20,853 nucleotides of DNA. Origin: an uncultured bacterium (GTDB lineage Bacteria; Patescibacteriota; Gracilibacteria; BD1-5; UBA6164). This document shows, in pieces, positions 1-9,791 of the stretch. Position 1 is the stretch's first letter, and each line of letters opens with the position of its first letter. Under the pieces are notes generated by a model. It ran no database searches. It was not told where the DNA came from and saw nothing but the letters and a program-made list of their open reading frames with translations. A program made the position numbers and the translations under genes. The stretch spans positions 1-20,853 of the forward strand of contig CAMZKR010000018.1 of NCBI GenBank assembly GCA_947311335.1, in the 5' to 3' direction.

Positions 1-407
1 ATATTTTTGTAATAATTTTTATTTTAGTTTTCATTATATGACTATTTTTTATATTTGATGTATGAAAAATAATTAAATGAAGAAAAATAGGAATAGAAAA
101 ATCTAGTCGTTTAATTAAACAATATAATATAATAAAAAATTCCTCTCATACTACTAAAGAACAAATAATTGATTATGATAAATTATATCATAAAGCCTTA
201 AAAGATATTTGATATATTGGGAGTTTTTGAGGCATATTAAAACTAAAACCAAAAGAAGTTAAAAATTTAAATAAGATTTGGGAACTTCATAAAATAAGAA
301 ATAAATTAGTTCATGATTTTGATTTACTAGAAGAAACTATTCTAAAAGAAAAAACGCTTGATTATAAAAGAGAAGTGAAAAATTTAATAAAAAGAATTTC
401 TGAATAA
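1..407 (+). CDS. Membrane-anchored CPR conserved protein with HEPN-like RX4H motif (3' end only)
   Basis: The frame is open from the left edge to TAA at 405-407, about 134 residues, so the start lies outside the window. The visible N-terminus is a hydrophobic helix (about residues 1-20), followed by a basic stretch and an alpha-helical, Lys-rich soluble domain. That domain contains KDIGYIGSFGGILK and ends in WELHKIRNKLVHD. Four TGA codons in the frame are read as Gly. I recognise the general pattern (single membrane helix, then a domain with a W-E-x-H-K-x-R-N-x4-H end) from small conserved proteins of unknown function in CPR genomes. The R-N-K-L-V-H string fits the R-(N/D/H)-X4-6-H signature of HEPN domains, but HEPN membership is inference from one motif. 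It converges with the thioredoxin-fold gene, 9 bp from that gene's stop. Reading frame fairly certain; function unknown. Confidence 0.75.
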
Positions 408-415
408 TTATAAAA

Positions 416-454
416 ATTATTTTAAAAGTTTATCTATAACACTTTTAAAATAAT
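416..454. terminator. Perfect 14-bp inverted repeat between convergent genes, likely bidirectional terminator
   Basis: Left arm 416-429 is exactly complementary to right arm 441-454, with an 11-nt loop. On the minus strand the stem is followed by a run of T (complement of 411-415). The repeat overlaps the last codons and the TAA stop (417-419) of the minus-strand thioredoxin-fold gene, so the hairpin lies inside its 3' coding end. It sits just downstream of the plus-strand gene ending at 407. Confidence 0.6.
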
Positions 455-1604
455 CTTTTGGATAAGCTCAAGGAATAATTATATATTCTCTTGTTTTATT
501 ATTTATAATAACGTTTCAAGGAGTTCATGTTATTCAAAAGATTGTATTTCATATTTTCATCTGATTATTTATTTTATTTAAATATTTTGAATTTTCATAA
601 CATTTATTTAAATTATCTTTATTTACTCATAATTCTATTGCTTTTTTCAGTATTAAATCAAAAGTTAAAGTTTTTTCTATATAATATTCCTCTAGTAAAC
701 TATAAAAAATATTTCCTCATAATTGTTCTCAACTACATTCTAATATTTCTGCTCAAGATTTAGCATTTTTATGAAATTCTAATGGGAAATGTTGAAAAAT
801 TATATTAACTTTTCATTTATATTTCTCTATTATTTTTTTTTCTGTTCAATCCGTATGTAATTTAGAACAAAAAGGACATTCTATATCTGAATATTCAAGC
901 CAAGTAATATCAGCATATTTATTTCAATTTATATATGAATTCTTTTTTATATTCTTTAATATATCAATATCAACTATTAAATATCATCTATCACTTCTTT
1001 TTAAAAAAGGGTTAAAAATAGAGCCTATATTTAAAAAATATTCTCAAGATCTTATTTTTTTTAAATAAGGCTTCATTGTATTATCATCTTTTATATTATT
1101 TGTAGAAAGAATTATTGCTGGAAGTTTTGTTATATTATTATATTTAAGATACTCTTCTACTTGTTTACTTTTAAAATCAAAAACCGAAAATTCTACTCAT
1201 TTTAAGTATGGAATATCTTTTAAAGATTCAATTATTTTATTTGTATTACAGTTTATACATCTTTTATCGTCTATAACTTTTATTTTAAGTAAAGAATTCT
1301 CTATTATTTGTTTTTCTTTTTTAACTTCTTTTATTATATATTTTAATGCATATAAAATAGCTAAATTCTTTAATTTTAAATTATCTTTTATAAGTTTGTT
1401 TTTTTCATATTTTTGTATCTTTTTATTTATAAGTTTTATTAATTTTGTAAATTTAAAATTCGTAAAATTACTTAACTTATTATAAACTCTTATCTCAAGT
1501 TTTTTTATATAATATTCTTTTTTTATTTCAAAATCTGATATATTATAAGCAAATATTTTAAAAGGAAATATTAAAAGAAGAATTAGTAAACATATTTTTT
1601 TCAT
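417..1604 (-). CDS. Secreted protein with two thioredoxin folds (CxxC + DsbA-like CPFC)
   Basis: 395 residues when TGA is read as Gly. Residues 1-19 form a Sec-type signal peptide (MKK, hydrophobic core, then FAYN). After a Lys-rich helical region (about 30-105) a first thioredoxin-like unit carries RCINC (Cys116, Cys119) and a later K-L-P-A-I-I-L strand, where Pro is the expected cis-proline. A second unit begins at W-L-E-Y-S-D-I-E-C-P-F-C (Cys243/Cys246), has the DsbA-family F-P-L-x-F-H segment, and ends with TGTPGN around residue 362, again a cis-proline motif. Known family role: extracytoplasmic thiol oxidation or disulfide isomerisation by DsbA/DsbC-like proteins. Having two redox-active units in one chain is unusual and suggests internal electron relay, which is inference. 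ATG at 1604 is chosen because it gives the signal peptide. recQ lies 105 bp upstream on the same strand. Confidence 0.85.
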
Positions 1605-1635
1605 AATAATAATTTAAATAATAATATACTTTGTT

Positions 1636-1658
1636 ATTATCTGGTTTAAGCCGATAAT
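1636..1658. other. Imperfect GC-containing hairpin in recQ/thioredoxin-gene spacer
   Basis: In the 105-bp spacer, ATTATC (1636-1641) pairs with GATAAT (1653-1658), and GG (1643-1644) pairs with CC (1651-1652), leaving a one-base bulge (1642) and a 6-nt loop. No clear T-run follows on either strand, so it is not a typical intrinsic terminator. It could be an operator or an mRNA structure ahead of the secreted-thioredoxin gene. Confidence 0.3.
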
Positions 1659-1709
1659 CTAGTTTATTAAAATAATATATCCATAGTACACTAAGTATAA
1701 TTTTTTTAA

Positions 1710-3968
1710 TTATAAATCTTTATTTTCCATCATAGCAATTGATGTCTTTATATCAAAATAACTTATATCTTTTCTTCAAAGTACTTCTAGTTTTTCTTTT
1801 ATAGGTTTAAGTTTTAGTATATTTCATAAAAAATGGTTTTCTATAATATCTTTTACAAAATCAATATTTGAAAAACTTACAAATTTCATTATATCATTAA
1901 GTCAAATCTTGGAATCTTTATATAAAGATAATATATGATTTTCTATAGTAAGAATTTTCAAATCTCTTTCTTTTCATATTTCTTTTAAAGTTTTTCCTTC
2001 TTGAAACAATTTTAATGTTTCATTATATGTATCTATCTTTTCCTTTGATTTTTTAATTGTTTTTAATTTTTTGTAAGCAGAATTTTTTACCCTTATACTA
2101 AGATAACTTTGAAGATCATTATTTTCTTCTTTTAATAAATAATCTCTTGTTAAACTTACCTTTCATTTTTTAGTTAATCAAATAGTTGGGTACTTTCAAA
2201 TACTTTTTTCTACAAAATCTTGCCTTATAAGTCCTTCTATTAAAGCTTCTATTAATTCTACATTATATTCAGCCAAAGCTCAATAATTATCTTGTTTATT
2301 TAAATTCCATTCTAAAAGTCTTTTATCTTTACTTCCCCGCAAAAAACTAACAATAAGTTTTACTCAAAACCTTTTATCAAATTTATTTATTACTTCAAGT
2401 GCTATAGAAAACACGCTAAGTTGAACAATGTTTTCTATTTTTCATAAATTTATTTTCTGTTTTTCTATACAATAATCACAAGTTTGGCAGTTTTCTCATA
2501 AAGTTTTTAAATCTTCTTCATCTCAAAAATAATCAAGTATAAACCTTTTTCTACAATTTGGATAAAAAAGAAATTTTTTAATTTGTTCAAGTTTATAATA
2601 TCATTCTTCTTTTAATAAATCTTGATGTTCCCAATTTATTAAAATATGTTCTTGTTTTCTCTTTTCTTGATTTAAAGTAATTCATCTTCATCTAAAATTT
2701 AATTCTAAATCATTTTTATATCACTTTTTTATAACTCAATATTTTTCTAAAATTTTTATAATATTTCAAACTTTCATATCACTTCAAATTCATGATTCTT
2801 TTCATATAGTAGAGTATGTTTTGAGTATTTGATATCATTTTCCTTCTCAATATTTAATATCTTTATATAAATAATCATATAAATTTAAAACTTCTTGTTT
2901 TTTTGGATATGTATTTTCTATAAAAAATTCTTGTATTTTTGTATCTGAATAACTAGCAAGAATAACTCAATAACTCTTTTTAGAATCTCTTCAAGCTCTA
3001 CCTACCTCTTGATAATAATTTTCTATACTTCAAGGTAAATTATAATGAACAATAAATCTTATATCTTTTTTATCTATTCACATACCAAAAGCATTTGTAG
3101 CAACAATAACTTTATACTTCGATGTCATAAATTTTTCTTGTTCAGTTTTTCTATTATCAGCTGTCATTGCTCAAGTATATATTCAAGTTTTTATTCAAAA
3201 TGAAATTAAAAAATCATATACTTCTTTTGTTTTTTTTCTACTAGAACAATATACTATTCAAGATCATTTAGTAGTATCTATTATTTCTTTAAGTTTTGTA
3301 TTTTTATCGTCTTTTTTACTTATTTCTCTAACAATTATAATAATATTTTTTCTATCAAATCATTTTGTAAATACATTTGGTTTATTTAATCATAATCATA
3401 AAACTATATCTTCTCTTACTTTTTTTGTTGCCGTTGCTGTTAACCCTATTACTCAAAAATTATTTTTTGTTCTTAAATCTTCAATAAATCATTTTATTTT
3501 CATATAACTAGGTCTAAAATCATGACCCCATTGACTTATACAATGAGCCTCATCAACAGCAATAAGTGAAATTTTTACTTTTCTAATTATTCTTTGAAAA
3601 TTTAGACTATTAAGTCTTTCTGGTGCTATATACAAAAATTTAATTTTCTGTCCAGATATTGAAAGTTCATTTAATATATCTGCTTGTTCAATATTTGTAA
3701 TAGTTGAATTTATTAATTCTGTTCTTATATTTAATTTTCTTAAAAAATCTACTTGATCTTTCATAAGAGCAATAAGTGGAGATATAACAATGGTTAATCA
3801 ATCAAAAACTAATCATGGTAATTGATAAGTAAGACTTTTTCATCAACCTGTAGGCATAAAAACAAGAGTGTCTTTTTTAGAAACAATACTTTTTATAACA
3901 TCTTCTTGTCCATCTTTAAATGAATCAAATCAAAAAACTTCTTTTAATGTTTTCTTTATTTTTAACAT
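1710..3968 (-). CDS. recQ: ATP-dependent DNA helicase RecQ
   Basis: 752 residues with TGA as Gly. The superfamily 2 helicase core is complete: F-K-D-G-Q (motif 0, residues 17-21), Walker A MPTGGGKS (38-45), DEAHCISQWGHDFRP (Walker B/aromatic loop, from residue 139), and QEVGRAGRDS (motif VI). Next come the RecQ zinc module (Cys-Arg-Lys-Arg near residue 467 and C-Q-T-C-D-Y-C near 490) and an RQC winged helix (around 565-605). A C-terminal helix-turn-helix segment follows (GKTLKEIG, then TIENHI, about 655-680), resembling the HTH_40 domain of some bacterial RecQ proteins. I see no HRDC domain. Family role: 3'-to-5' unwinding of recombination intermediates and stalled forks. Two consecutive TGA codons in the Walker A glycines are the best single proof of recoding here. 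ATG at 3968 gives the standard RecQ N-terminus. It lies 113 bp downstream of lysA. Confidence 0.95.
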
Positions 3969-4081
3969 AATTACTTATTTCTTTTGTAATTATTATTCAA
4001 AATTTTATCATTCAAATATAAATATTTTTTAAATCAACAACTCATAATTAATTAACTAATAATATAAAATATGTATCTTAT

Positions 4082-5335
4082 TTAAATTTTTACATCTATT
4101 TCATTTCTCCATATTTCTTCAATTCATGCTCTTTTTCTTATCTCAATAATTGATCCATCTAGTCTTAATAATAATTCTCAAACTTCAGGGAAAGAATTAT
4201 AATTTTTCATACTCATTGATGAATTATAAGCACCTGTTCATTCAATAACAATCAAATCTCAAATAGAAACCTCTTTTAACATAATTGGTTCTATAATCTC
4301 ATTATCATAAAGTTTAGATGTTAAAATATCCCCACTTTCACAACAATGTCCAACTACAACATATTCTCTTGTTTCTGTTTTATTATTTATAATAATTATG
4401 GGTTGCTGAACTCAATACATTGAAACTCTTGGCATCTCCGTCATTCAGGTATTTGTTCTTATAAATCTATATCACATTTCTCCCGTATCAACTACATCAA
4501 TTACTTTTCATATTAAAGAACAACTATTTATAACCATATATTTTCATGGTTCAAGTTCAAGATGTATCTTTCTACCTGTTTCTTTAAAAAATCATTCTAT
4601 TTTTTCTTTAACAGCTTTTCATATTTCTATTAAATCAGCATCATTTTCATAAGGCATTATTGCCTTTTTAAATCATCATCACATATTTAAACAAGTAATT
4701 GTTTCAAATTCTTTTACAAAATTTAATCAAATATTAGTTGTACTGACCCAAGATTCTGGAGTATTTTCTGAACCAATATGAATGTGGATTTTTGTAACTT
4801 TTAATGAATATTTCATAAGTAATTCTTTTATCATAGGAATGTATTCATACCATATACCAAAAGATGATGTAGCTCATCCTGTTGATATAGCTTTAAATGC
4901 TCAATCTCCTACTCAAGGATTAATTCTAAGTCATATTTCACTTCATGGCCTTAAATCTCAAAATGTAGCAATTTGTTTTAAACTAGTAGCTACAAAAAAT
5001 ATTCAAGTATCAATTACTTTTTCTAAATCTTCAGATAATTCTTGTCAAGATAACTGTATATCTTTTCATTTAAATCAAGCATTCAATGCTCTATATACTT
5101 CATATTCACTACTAGCATCTATTTTTAAATCATTATTATAAAAAAGACTTAATATTGTTTTATTACTATTTGCTTTCATTGCAAACCTAGTAGTATAACC
5201 ATAAGCAGATGGAAAATTTTTAAATTTTTCTATAGAATCTAGTAATTTCTGTTCACTATAAACATAAACTGGTAGTTTATAATTCTCTTCTATTTTATTT
5301 ATATCTTTTTCTGTAAGAAAATTTAATTTATGCAT
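4082..5335 (-). CDS. lysA: Diaminopimelate decarboxylase (fold-type III PLP enzyme)
   Basis: 417 residues with TGA as Gly, the usual LysA length. It starts with a barrel containing F-A-M-K-A-N, whose Lys54 is the expected PLP Schiff-base lysine. HIGSE, NMGGGF (three consecutive TGA glycines) and LELEPGKY bind PLP phosphate or substrate. GHCCESGDIL and G-T-G-A-Y form the second half of the active site contributed across the dimer. Known reaction: meso-2,6-diaminopimelate to L-lysine plus CO2. It is the last gene of dapA-dapF-lysA, with only 21 bp separating it from dapF. ATG at 5335 is the first in the frame and leaves a normal N-terminus. A related arginine or ornithine decarboxylase is the main alternative, but the DAP gene neighbours and the CESGD motif favour LysA. 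Confidence 0.93.
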
Positions 5336-5356
5336 AATAATTTTGTTAAATAATAA

Positions 5357-6202
5357 TTAAATTATATATTCTCAAATAAAACTAGTTTTTGCTTCTCACT
5401 TCATAATAACACTATCTGTTTTTTTTCAACTCCATTTTATTTTTAAAGTTCATCATCTTAGATTTACTCTTATAAATTTATCTTTCTTTAATATTCAAAT
5501 AGAAATTCAAGCAACAACTGAAGCACATGCTCAAGTTCAACATGCAAGAGTTTCTCATGCTCATCTTTCAAATACTCTCATATCAATTTCTATATTTGAT
5601 TTCAAATTAATAAATTCAACATTTACTTTTTTAGGAAATATTTCAATATTTGATTCTATTTCTTTTCAATATTTATTTAAATCAAAACTTTTTAAATTAT
5701 CTTCTATGTAACAAACGCAATGAGGATTTCACATACTAATAGGTAAAAAATCAAAATCTCTATTATATGATTTTATGTTAAAAGAATTTCAAAGCTCATT
5801 ATGTCAAAAAAATAATTCATTAACTAACATTGGTTTTCACATATCTACTGTAACAATATCATCTTTTATATCTAAATTTAATATTCAAATACCTGTTTCT
5901 ACATCTATATTTGTTTGTTTAGATAAATTGTTATCTATTAAATATTTCATATAACACCTAATTCAATTTCAACACATTTCTGCCTCTGATCAATTTGGAT
6001 TATACATTTTGTATTTAAATTTAATTTTATCTCACTTAGATACAAGAATTATACCATCTGAACCTATTCAAAAATTTCTATGGCACATTTCTTTTATTAA
6101 ATTTTCTGTTAAAAAAATATTCTTTTTTATTAAATCATCATTATTAATAACTATAAAATCGTTTCAAATTCAATGCATTTTTCTAAAGGGTAATTTTTTC
6201 AT
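5357..6202 (-). CDS. dapF: Diaminopimelate epimerase
   Basis: 281 residues with TGA as Gly, close to the usual DapF length of about 275. The N-terminus reads MKKLPFRKMHGIGNDF, a standard DapF start. NGSEAEMCGNGIRC holds the first catalytic cysteine (Cys77) and GAGETLACGTGACAS the second (Cys221); both are in place, so the two-base, PLP-independent epimerisation of LL-DAP to meso-DAP should be intact. Several glycines of these motifs are TGA codons. ATG 6202 gives a few residues ahead of the conserved K-M-H-G. A second ATG (6178) begins directly at M-H-G, but the longer start matches family members better. The gene lies 11 bp after dapA and 21 bp before lysA, so all three are probably co-transcribed. 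Confidence 0.95.
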
Positions 6203-6213
6203 TGTGATTTTAA

Positions 6214-7113
6214 TTAGAAATTATATTTTTTAACTATATCTAAAAATATGCTTTTCTCTTCATTATTCATTCTACACATAGGTAATCTAAATTCTTCTTT
6301 TATTATTCACTTTTCTGCTAAAAATGTTTTAGCTGGCAAAGGATTCGTTTGAATAAATAATTTTTTAAAAAAATCTGAATAATAATTGTTTAATTCTAAA
6401 GATTTGTGGCTTCAAATTAAACAAAGTTCACAAAACTTAACTATTTCAGACGGTATGCAGTTTGATGCTACTGATATTATTCAATCTCATCAAGCTTTTA
6501 TTAAATCATAAGTTAAGACGTCATCTCATGATAAAACTAAAAAATCTTTTTTAGTTTTATTAATTACTTCTTTTATTTGTTTTAAATTATGACTTGCTTC
6601 TTTTACTCAAACTACATTTTTACAATCTTTTAAAATATTTAATAATGTGTTTGTTTCTAAATTTATAGCAGTTCTTCATTCTACATTATAAATAAAAACT
6701 GGTTTCTTTGTTGAATCAGCTATACTTTTAAAATGCTTATATAATCAAGTTTGAGTTGGTTTATTATAATATGGATTAACTGCTAAATAAGCATCAATTC
6801 ATTTTATTTTATCGTAATTTTTTGTATTTTTTAATGATTTATATGTTGAATATGTTCATATATTAACCATTATTTTTATTTTTCATTTTAATTTATTTAT
6901 TATAAACTTTACGATTTCTTCAGATTCTTTTTTTCAAAGTGTTGGGTTTTCTCAAGTTGTTCATAAAATAAGTATTCATGTAACTCATCACCTTAGCTGC
7001 ATTTCAAGTAAATTTTCTAAAGCTTCATAATCTATATCATTATCTATTCAATTTCCTTTTTTAAAAGGAGTAATTATTGCTGTCCATACTCATTTAAATT
7101 TTAAAGTTTTCAT
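6214..7113 (-). CDS. dapA: 4-hydroxy-tetrahydrodipicolinate synthase
   Basis: 299 residues with TGA as Gly, typical for DapA. The TIM barrel opens with GVWTAIITPF, has GTTGENPTL (pyruvate-binding Thr pair), and F-I-Y-N-V-E-G-R-T with the expected Tyr and Arg. V-V-G-V-K-E-A-S carries Lys171, the predicted Schiff-base lysine for pyruvate. The usual YNVPGRT has Glu in place of Pro here. Known reaction: condensation of pyruvate with aspartate semialdehyde at the branch point to DAP and lysine. Other members of this aldolase family (N-acetylneuraminate lyase, KDG aldolase) share the fold, but the dapF and lysA neighbours support DapA. It is the first gene of the run; its start faces a 172-bp divergent spacer holding the probable promoter. 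Confidence 0.92.
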
Positions 7114-7141
7114 AAAAATTATTTTATATAATAAATACTAT

Positions 7142-7172
7142 ATTATAATAATAAAAACGTTTTTTTTGTAAA
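7142..7172 (-). promoter_or_regulatory. Putative promoter of dapA-dapF-lysA
   Basis: On the minus strand TTTACA (7167-7172) is followed after 19 nt by TATAAT (7142-7147), about 28 bp before the dapA ATG. The -10 is consensus and the spacing is slightly long. In such AT-rich DNA, chance matches are common. Confidence 0.4.
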
Positions 7173-7218
7173 GAATAGAAAAAAATATTTATTTAAAAAA
7201 AATTTAAATAATTTTTAT

Positions 7219-7248
7219 TTGATTTTAAAAAAAATTACTTAATATAAT
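7219..7248 (+). promoter_or_regulatory. Putative promoter of the TPR/FtsA-like pair
   Basis: TTGATT (7219-7224), an 18-nt spacer and TATAAT (7243-7248), 37 bp ahead of the TPR gene ATG. It forms the plus-strand half of the divergent dapA/TPR spacer. Confidence 0.45.
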
Positions 7249-7285
7249 TTATATTACTTATTTAATAGATACATAGAAAAATAAT

Positions 7286-7801
7286 ATGAATAGCATAAAA
7301 AATATAATATCAGAAATTGAAAGACTAAAATGAGAAAAAAGATTCAAAGATGCAATAACATTGCTTGAACAAAGTTTATATAAATATGTGGATGACTATA
7401 GATTATATGAAGAATTAGCAGATATTTATTTATATGAGTGAACATTAAATAAATCTACAAAATCAATAAATTTTGCTCTTTCTTTAAACAATGAATCTCC
7501 TACTGGTAATTATTTAAAAGGTTTTATTTTGCTTTCAAATAATAAAATTAAAGAAGCTATAAAATACTTAGAAAAATCAAATAAGATTATGTGAAATAAC
7601 TCTGAAGTATTAAGAAATTTATGATGGGCATATACATTAGTATGAGATATAAATAAATGAATTTCTATATTAAAAAGGGCTTTAAATATATCTCCTTGAG
7701 ATAAACTTATAACAGAAGATTTAGCAATGGCTTTAATTTGATCTTGAGAAATACAAAAATGAAATGTATTATTAAAAAGAATATGAAAAAATAAATCTTA
7801 A
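7286..7801 (+). CDS. Tetratricopeptide-repeat protein
   Basis: 171 residues with TGA as Gly. It has no signal peptide or membrane segment and is built of consecutive TPR-type helix pairs. Typical positions can be seen in K-R-F-K-D-A-I-T-L-L, L-Y-E-E-L-A-D-I-Y-L-Y-E-G, NKIKEAIKYLEKS and G-D-I-N-K-G-I-S-I-L-K-R-A-L (four or more units covering the whole protein). TPR solenoids act as protein-protein docking scaffolds; no specific partner can be read from the sequence. The FtsA-like gene starts 28 bp after its stop on the same strand, so a role in cell division or pilus assembly through that partner is possible, but this is only a neighbourhood inference. Confidence 0.85.
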
Positions 7802-7829
7802 ATCATATATTTAATAATTAATAAATTTC

Positions 7830-9041
7830 ATGTCTTTTTTTATTAAAACTAATATATCATCTAAAATAATCTGAATTATAGATATATGAAGTTATAAAAT
7901 AAGAGTGTCTATTTGTAAATTCAAAAATAGAAAAGCTACTTTAATTTGATATTGAGAAAAAAGACAAGATACAAGTTGTCTATTAAATGGAGATTGTGAA
8001 AATATAGAATTATTATCTGAAAACATAAAAATAGCTTTAAATAAAGCTGAAAAAAATGCAAATAAAATAATTAAAAATATAATAATTAATTTTCCATTTT
8101 CTGATATATTTTTTTCTTTAAAAAAAATAAATTACAAGAGAAAGGATTGAGAAAAACCTATATCAAAAGAAGAATTAGAAAAAATTCTTTCTAAATCAGA
8201 AGATTTAATACTTAAAAGAAGTATTAATAATATAAAACTTAAATCTTGATATATTGAAAATGAACTTAAACTTATTATATGAAATATAGTTAAACTTTAT
8301 ATAGATAAAAAATCAAATAAAAGAATATTAAAAAAAATATGAAATAATATAAATATATCCCTAATTAATATTTTTATACCCACAAATAAATATAATATAA
8401 TAAATCATATATGAAATATAATTAAGAAAAAAATAATAAAAATAATTCCTTCTGAATATTCTATTGCTAAAATATTTCCAGAAAAAAATTTAATAATAAT
8501 AAATATATGAGCTACAAATACATATATAAGTATAAAAAAAGAAGATACTGTTATATGAATATCTAAAATATGAATTTGAATTAACGATTTAATTAATCAA
8601 ATATTAAAAAATACAAAAGACACTAAAATAAATATAATAAATAAATTAAATTCAGAATTATACAAAAAAGAGAAAGATAGTTTTTTATCTATATGGTGAG
8701 ACGCTTTAATTATTTGAATAAAAGAAATAGTTAAAAATAATATTTGTCCATCAAAAATAACAATACTTGGTTGATGAAAAAATAATTTTATAAAAAATTA
8801 CATTGATAATTTAAATTTATCAAAAGAAAATATAAGAATTATAAAAAAGATAAGATTAATTGAATTTGAAAATAAAAAACTAAAAGATGAAATAACAGAT
8901 TATGAAATTATAAGAAAGAAAATTACTTTAGACTCTTTATCTTTAATAATTGAAATAAATAATTTTTTGAAAAAAGAAAATGATATAATCAGTGAAATAT
9001 TAAAGAAAGTAGTAAGAAAATTATGATTTCATAATTATTAA
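7830..9041 (+). CDS. FtsA-like actin-family ATPase (PilM is the alternative)
   Basis: 403 residues with TGA as Gly. Actin-fold ATPase motifs are in order: GIIDIGSYKIRVSI (phosphate 1, Asp18), then IIINIGATNTYISI (phosphate 2, around residue 230), then ITILGGGKNN (adenosine motif, around residue 315). Between the first two lies an inserted region in which FtsA carries its SHS2/1C domain. The C-terminus is a short amphipathic stretch (ISEILKKVVRKLG) resembling the membrane-targeting helix of FtsA. FtsA tethers FtsZ filaments to the membrane. PilM, the cytoplasmic actin-like partner of PilN, has the same fold, and this window has pilN/pilO without an adjacent pilM, so PilM cannot be excluded. 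The C-terminal helix and an FtsQ-like gene in the window favour FtsA. It is rich in Ile and Lys and divergent from well-studied homologues. Confidence 0.72.
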
Positions 9042-9059
9042 AAAAGACCTTATTGTCTT
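9040..9059 (-). terminator. Weak intrinsic terminator candidate after the ABC ATPase gene
   Basis: On the minus strand a 5-bp stem AAGAC/GTCTT (arms 9055-9059 and 9044-9048) with a 6-nt loop is followed directly by a T-run. It overlaps the stop codon of the convergent FtsA-like gene. The stem is short, so confidence is modest. Confidence 0.35.
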
Positions 9060-9089
9060 ATTAAAATTAGATATTTTCTAAAATTGCTT

Positions 9090-9791
9090 TTAAGAAACTT
9101 TTTCAATAAAAAAATCTTCTAAATTTCATTCAATTTTAGAAACCTTTTTTGATTCAATTATAATCTTTCATTTATTTATTATACTTATTTTATCACAAAT
9201 ACTTTCAACATCAGCTAATATATGCGTATTAAAAAATATCGTTGTTCCAGTTTTTCTTAATTTTAATAATAAGTCTTTTACCATTTTTCTTCATACAGGA
9301 TCAAGTCAACTCATTGGTTCATCTAAAAAAAGTAATTCTGGATCATTAATTATAGATTGAGCTAATCAAATTCTTTGAAGCATTCATTTAGAATAACTAT
9401 TTAAGTATTTAGAAGAAGCTTCTTTTAATCAAACAAGTTTTAATAATTTTTCTGCTTTCTTATTCAGTTTTTCTTTTTTATAACCAAAAAAATGTCAATT
9501 AAAAAGTAAAAATTCTTTTCAAGTTAAATACTTATATAAATATGTGTTTTCTGGCATAAATCATATTTTCCTTTTAGAATCAATTGTTAATCATTTTTCA
9601 TTAAAAATCTTTATTTCTCAACTATCTTGTTGTATTAATCACATAATACATTTCAATACTGTAGTTTTTCATGCTCCATTTGGTCATAAAAAGCCATAAA
9701 TTTCTCATTGTTTTACAGAAAAACTTATATTATTTAATATTTTAGCTTTTCATATTTTCTTCGATACTTTATTTATTTCAAGTACAGTCAT
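9090..9791 (-). CDS. ABC transporter ATP-binding protein (ABC-2/CcmA type)
   Basis: 233 residues with TGA as Gly. Full nucleotide-binding domain: Walker A GPNGAGKTT (residues 36-44, one Gly from TGA), Q-loop region with F-M-P-E-N-T, signature Y-S-K-G-M-L-Q-R-I-G-L-A-Q, Walker B LLFLDEPMSGLDPVG, and H-loop NTHILAD. The Tyr-Ser-Lys-Gly-Met signature and the overall length match ATPases of ABC-2 type exporters (drug, polysaccharide or lipid export, or gliding/Nod-type systems). No permease gene is next to it, which is unusual because such ATPases are normally paired, so the substrate cannot be assigned. It is a single-gene unit between two plus-strand groups, divergent from frr and convergent with the FtsA-like gene. 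Confidence 0.93.

Noticed and set aside
4782..5141. Long plus-strand open frame opposite lysA
   Set aside because: It is the shadow of lysA on the other strand. The minus strand reads through as a full-length decarboxylase with all motifs.
6009..6233. Plus-strand open frame opposite the dapF start
   Set aside because: Low-complexity antisense frame; the dapF N-terminus with its conserved motifs explains this DNA.
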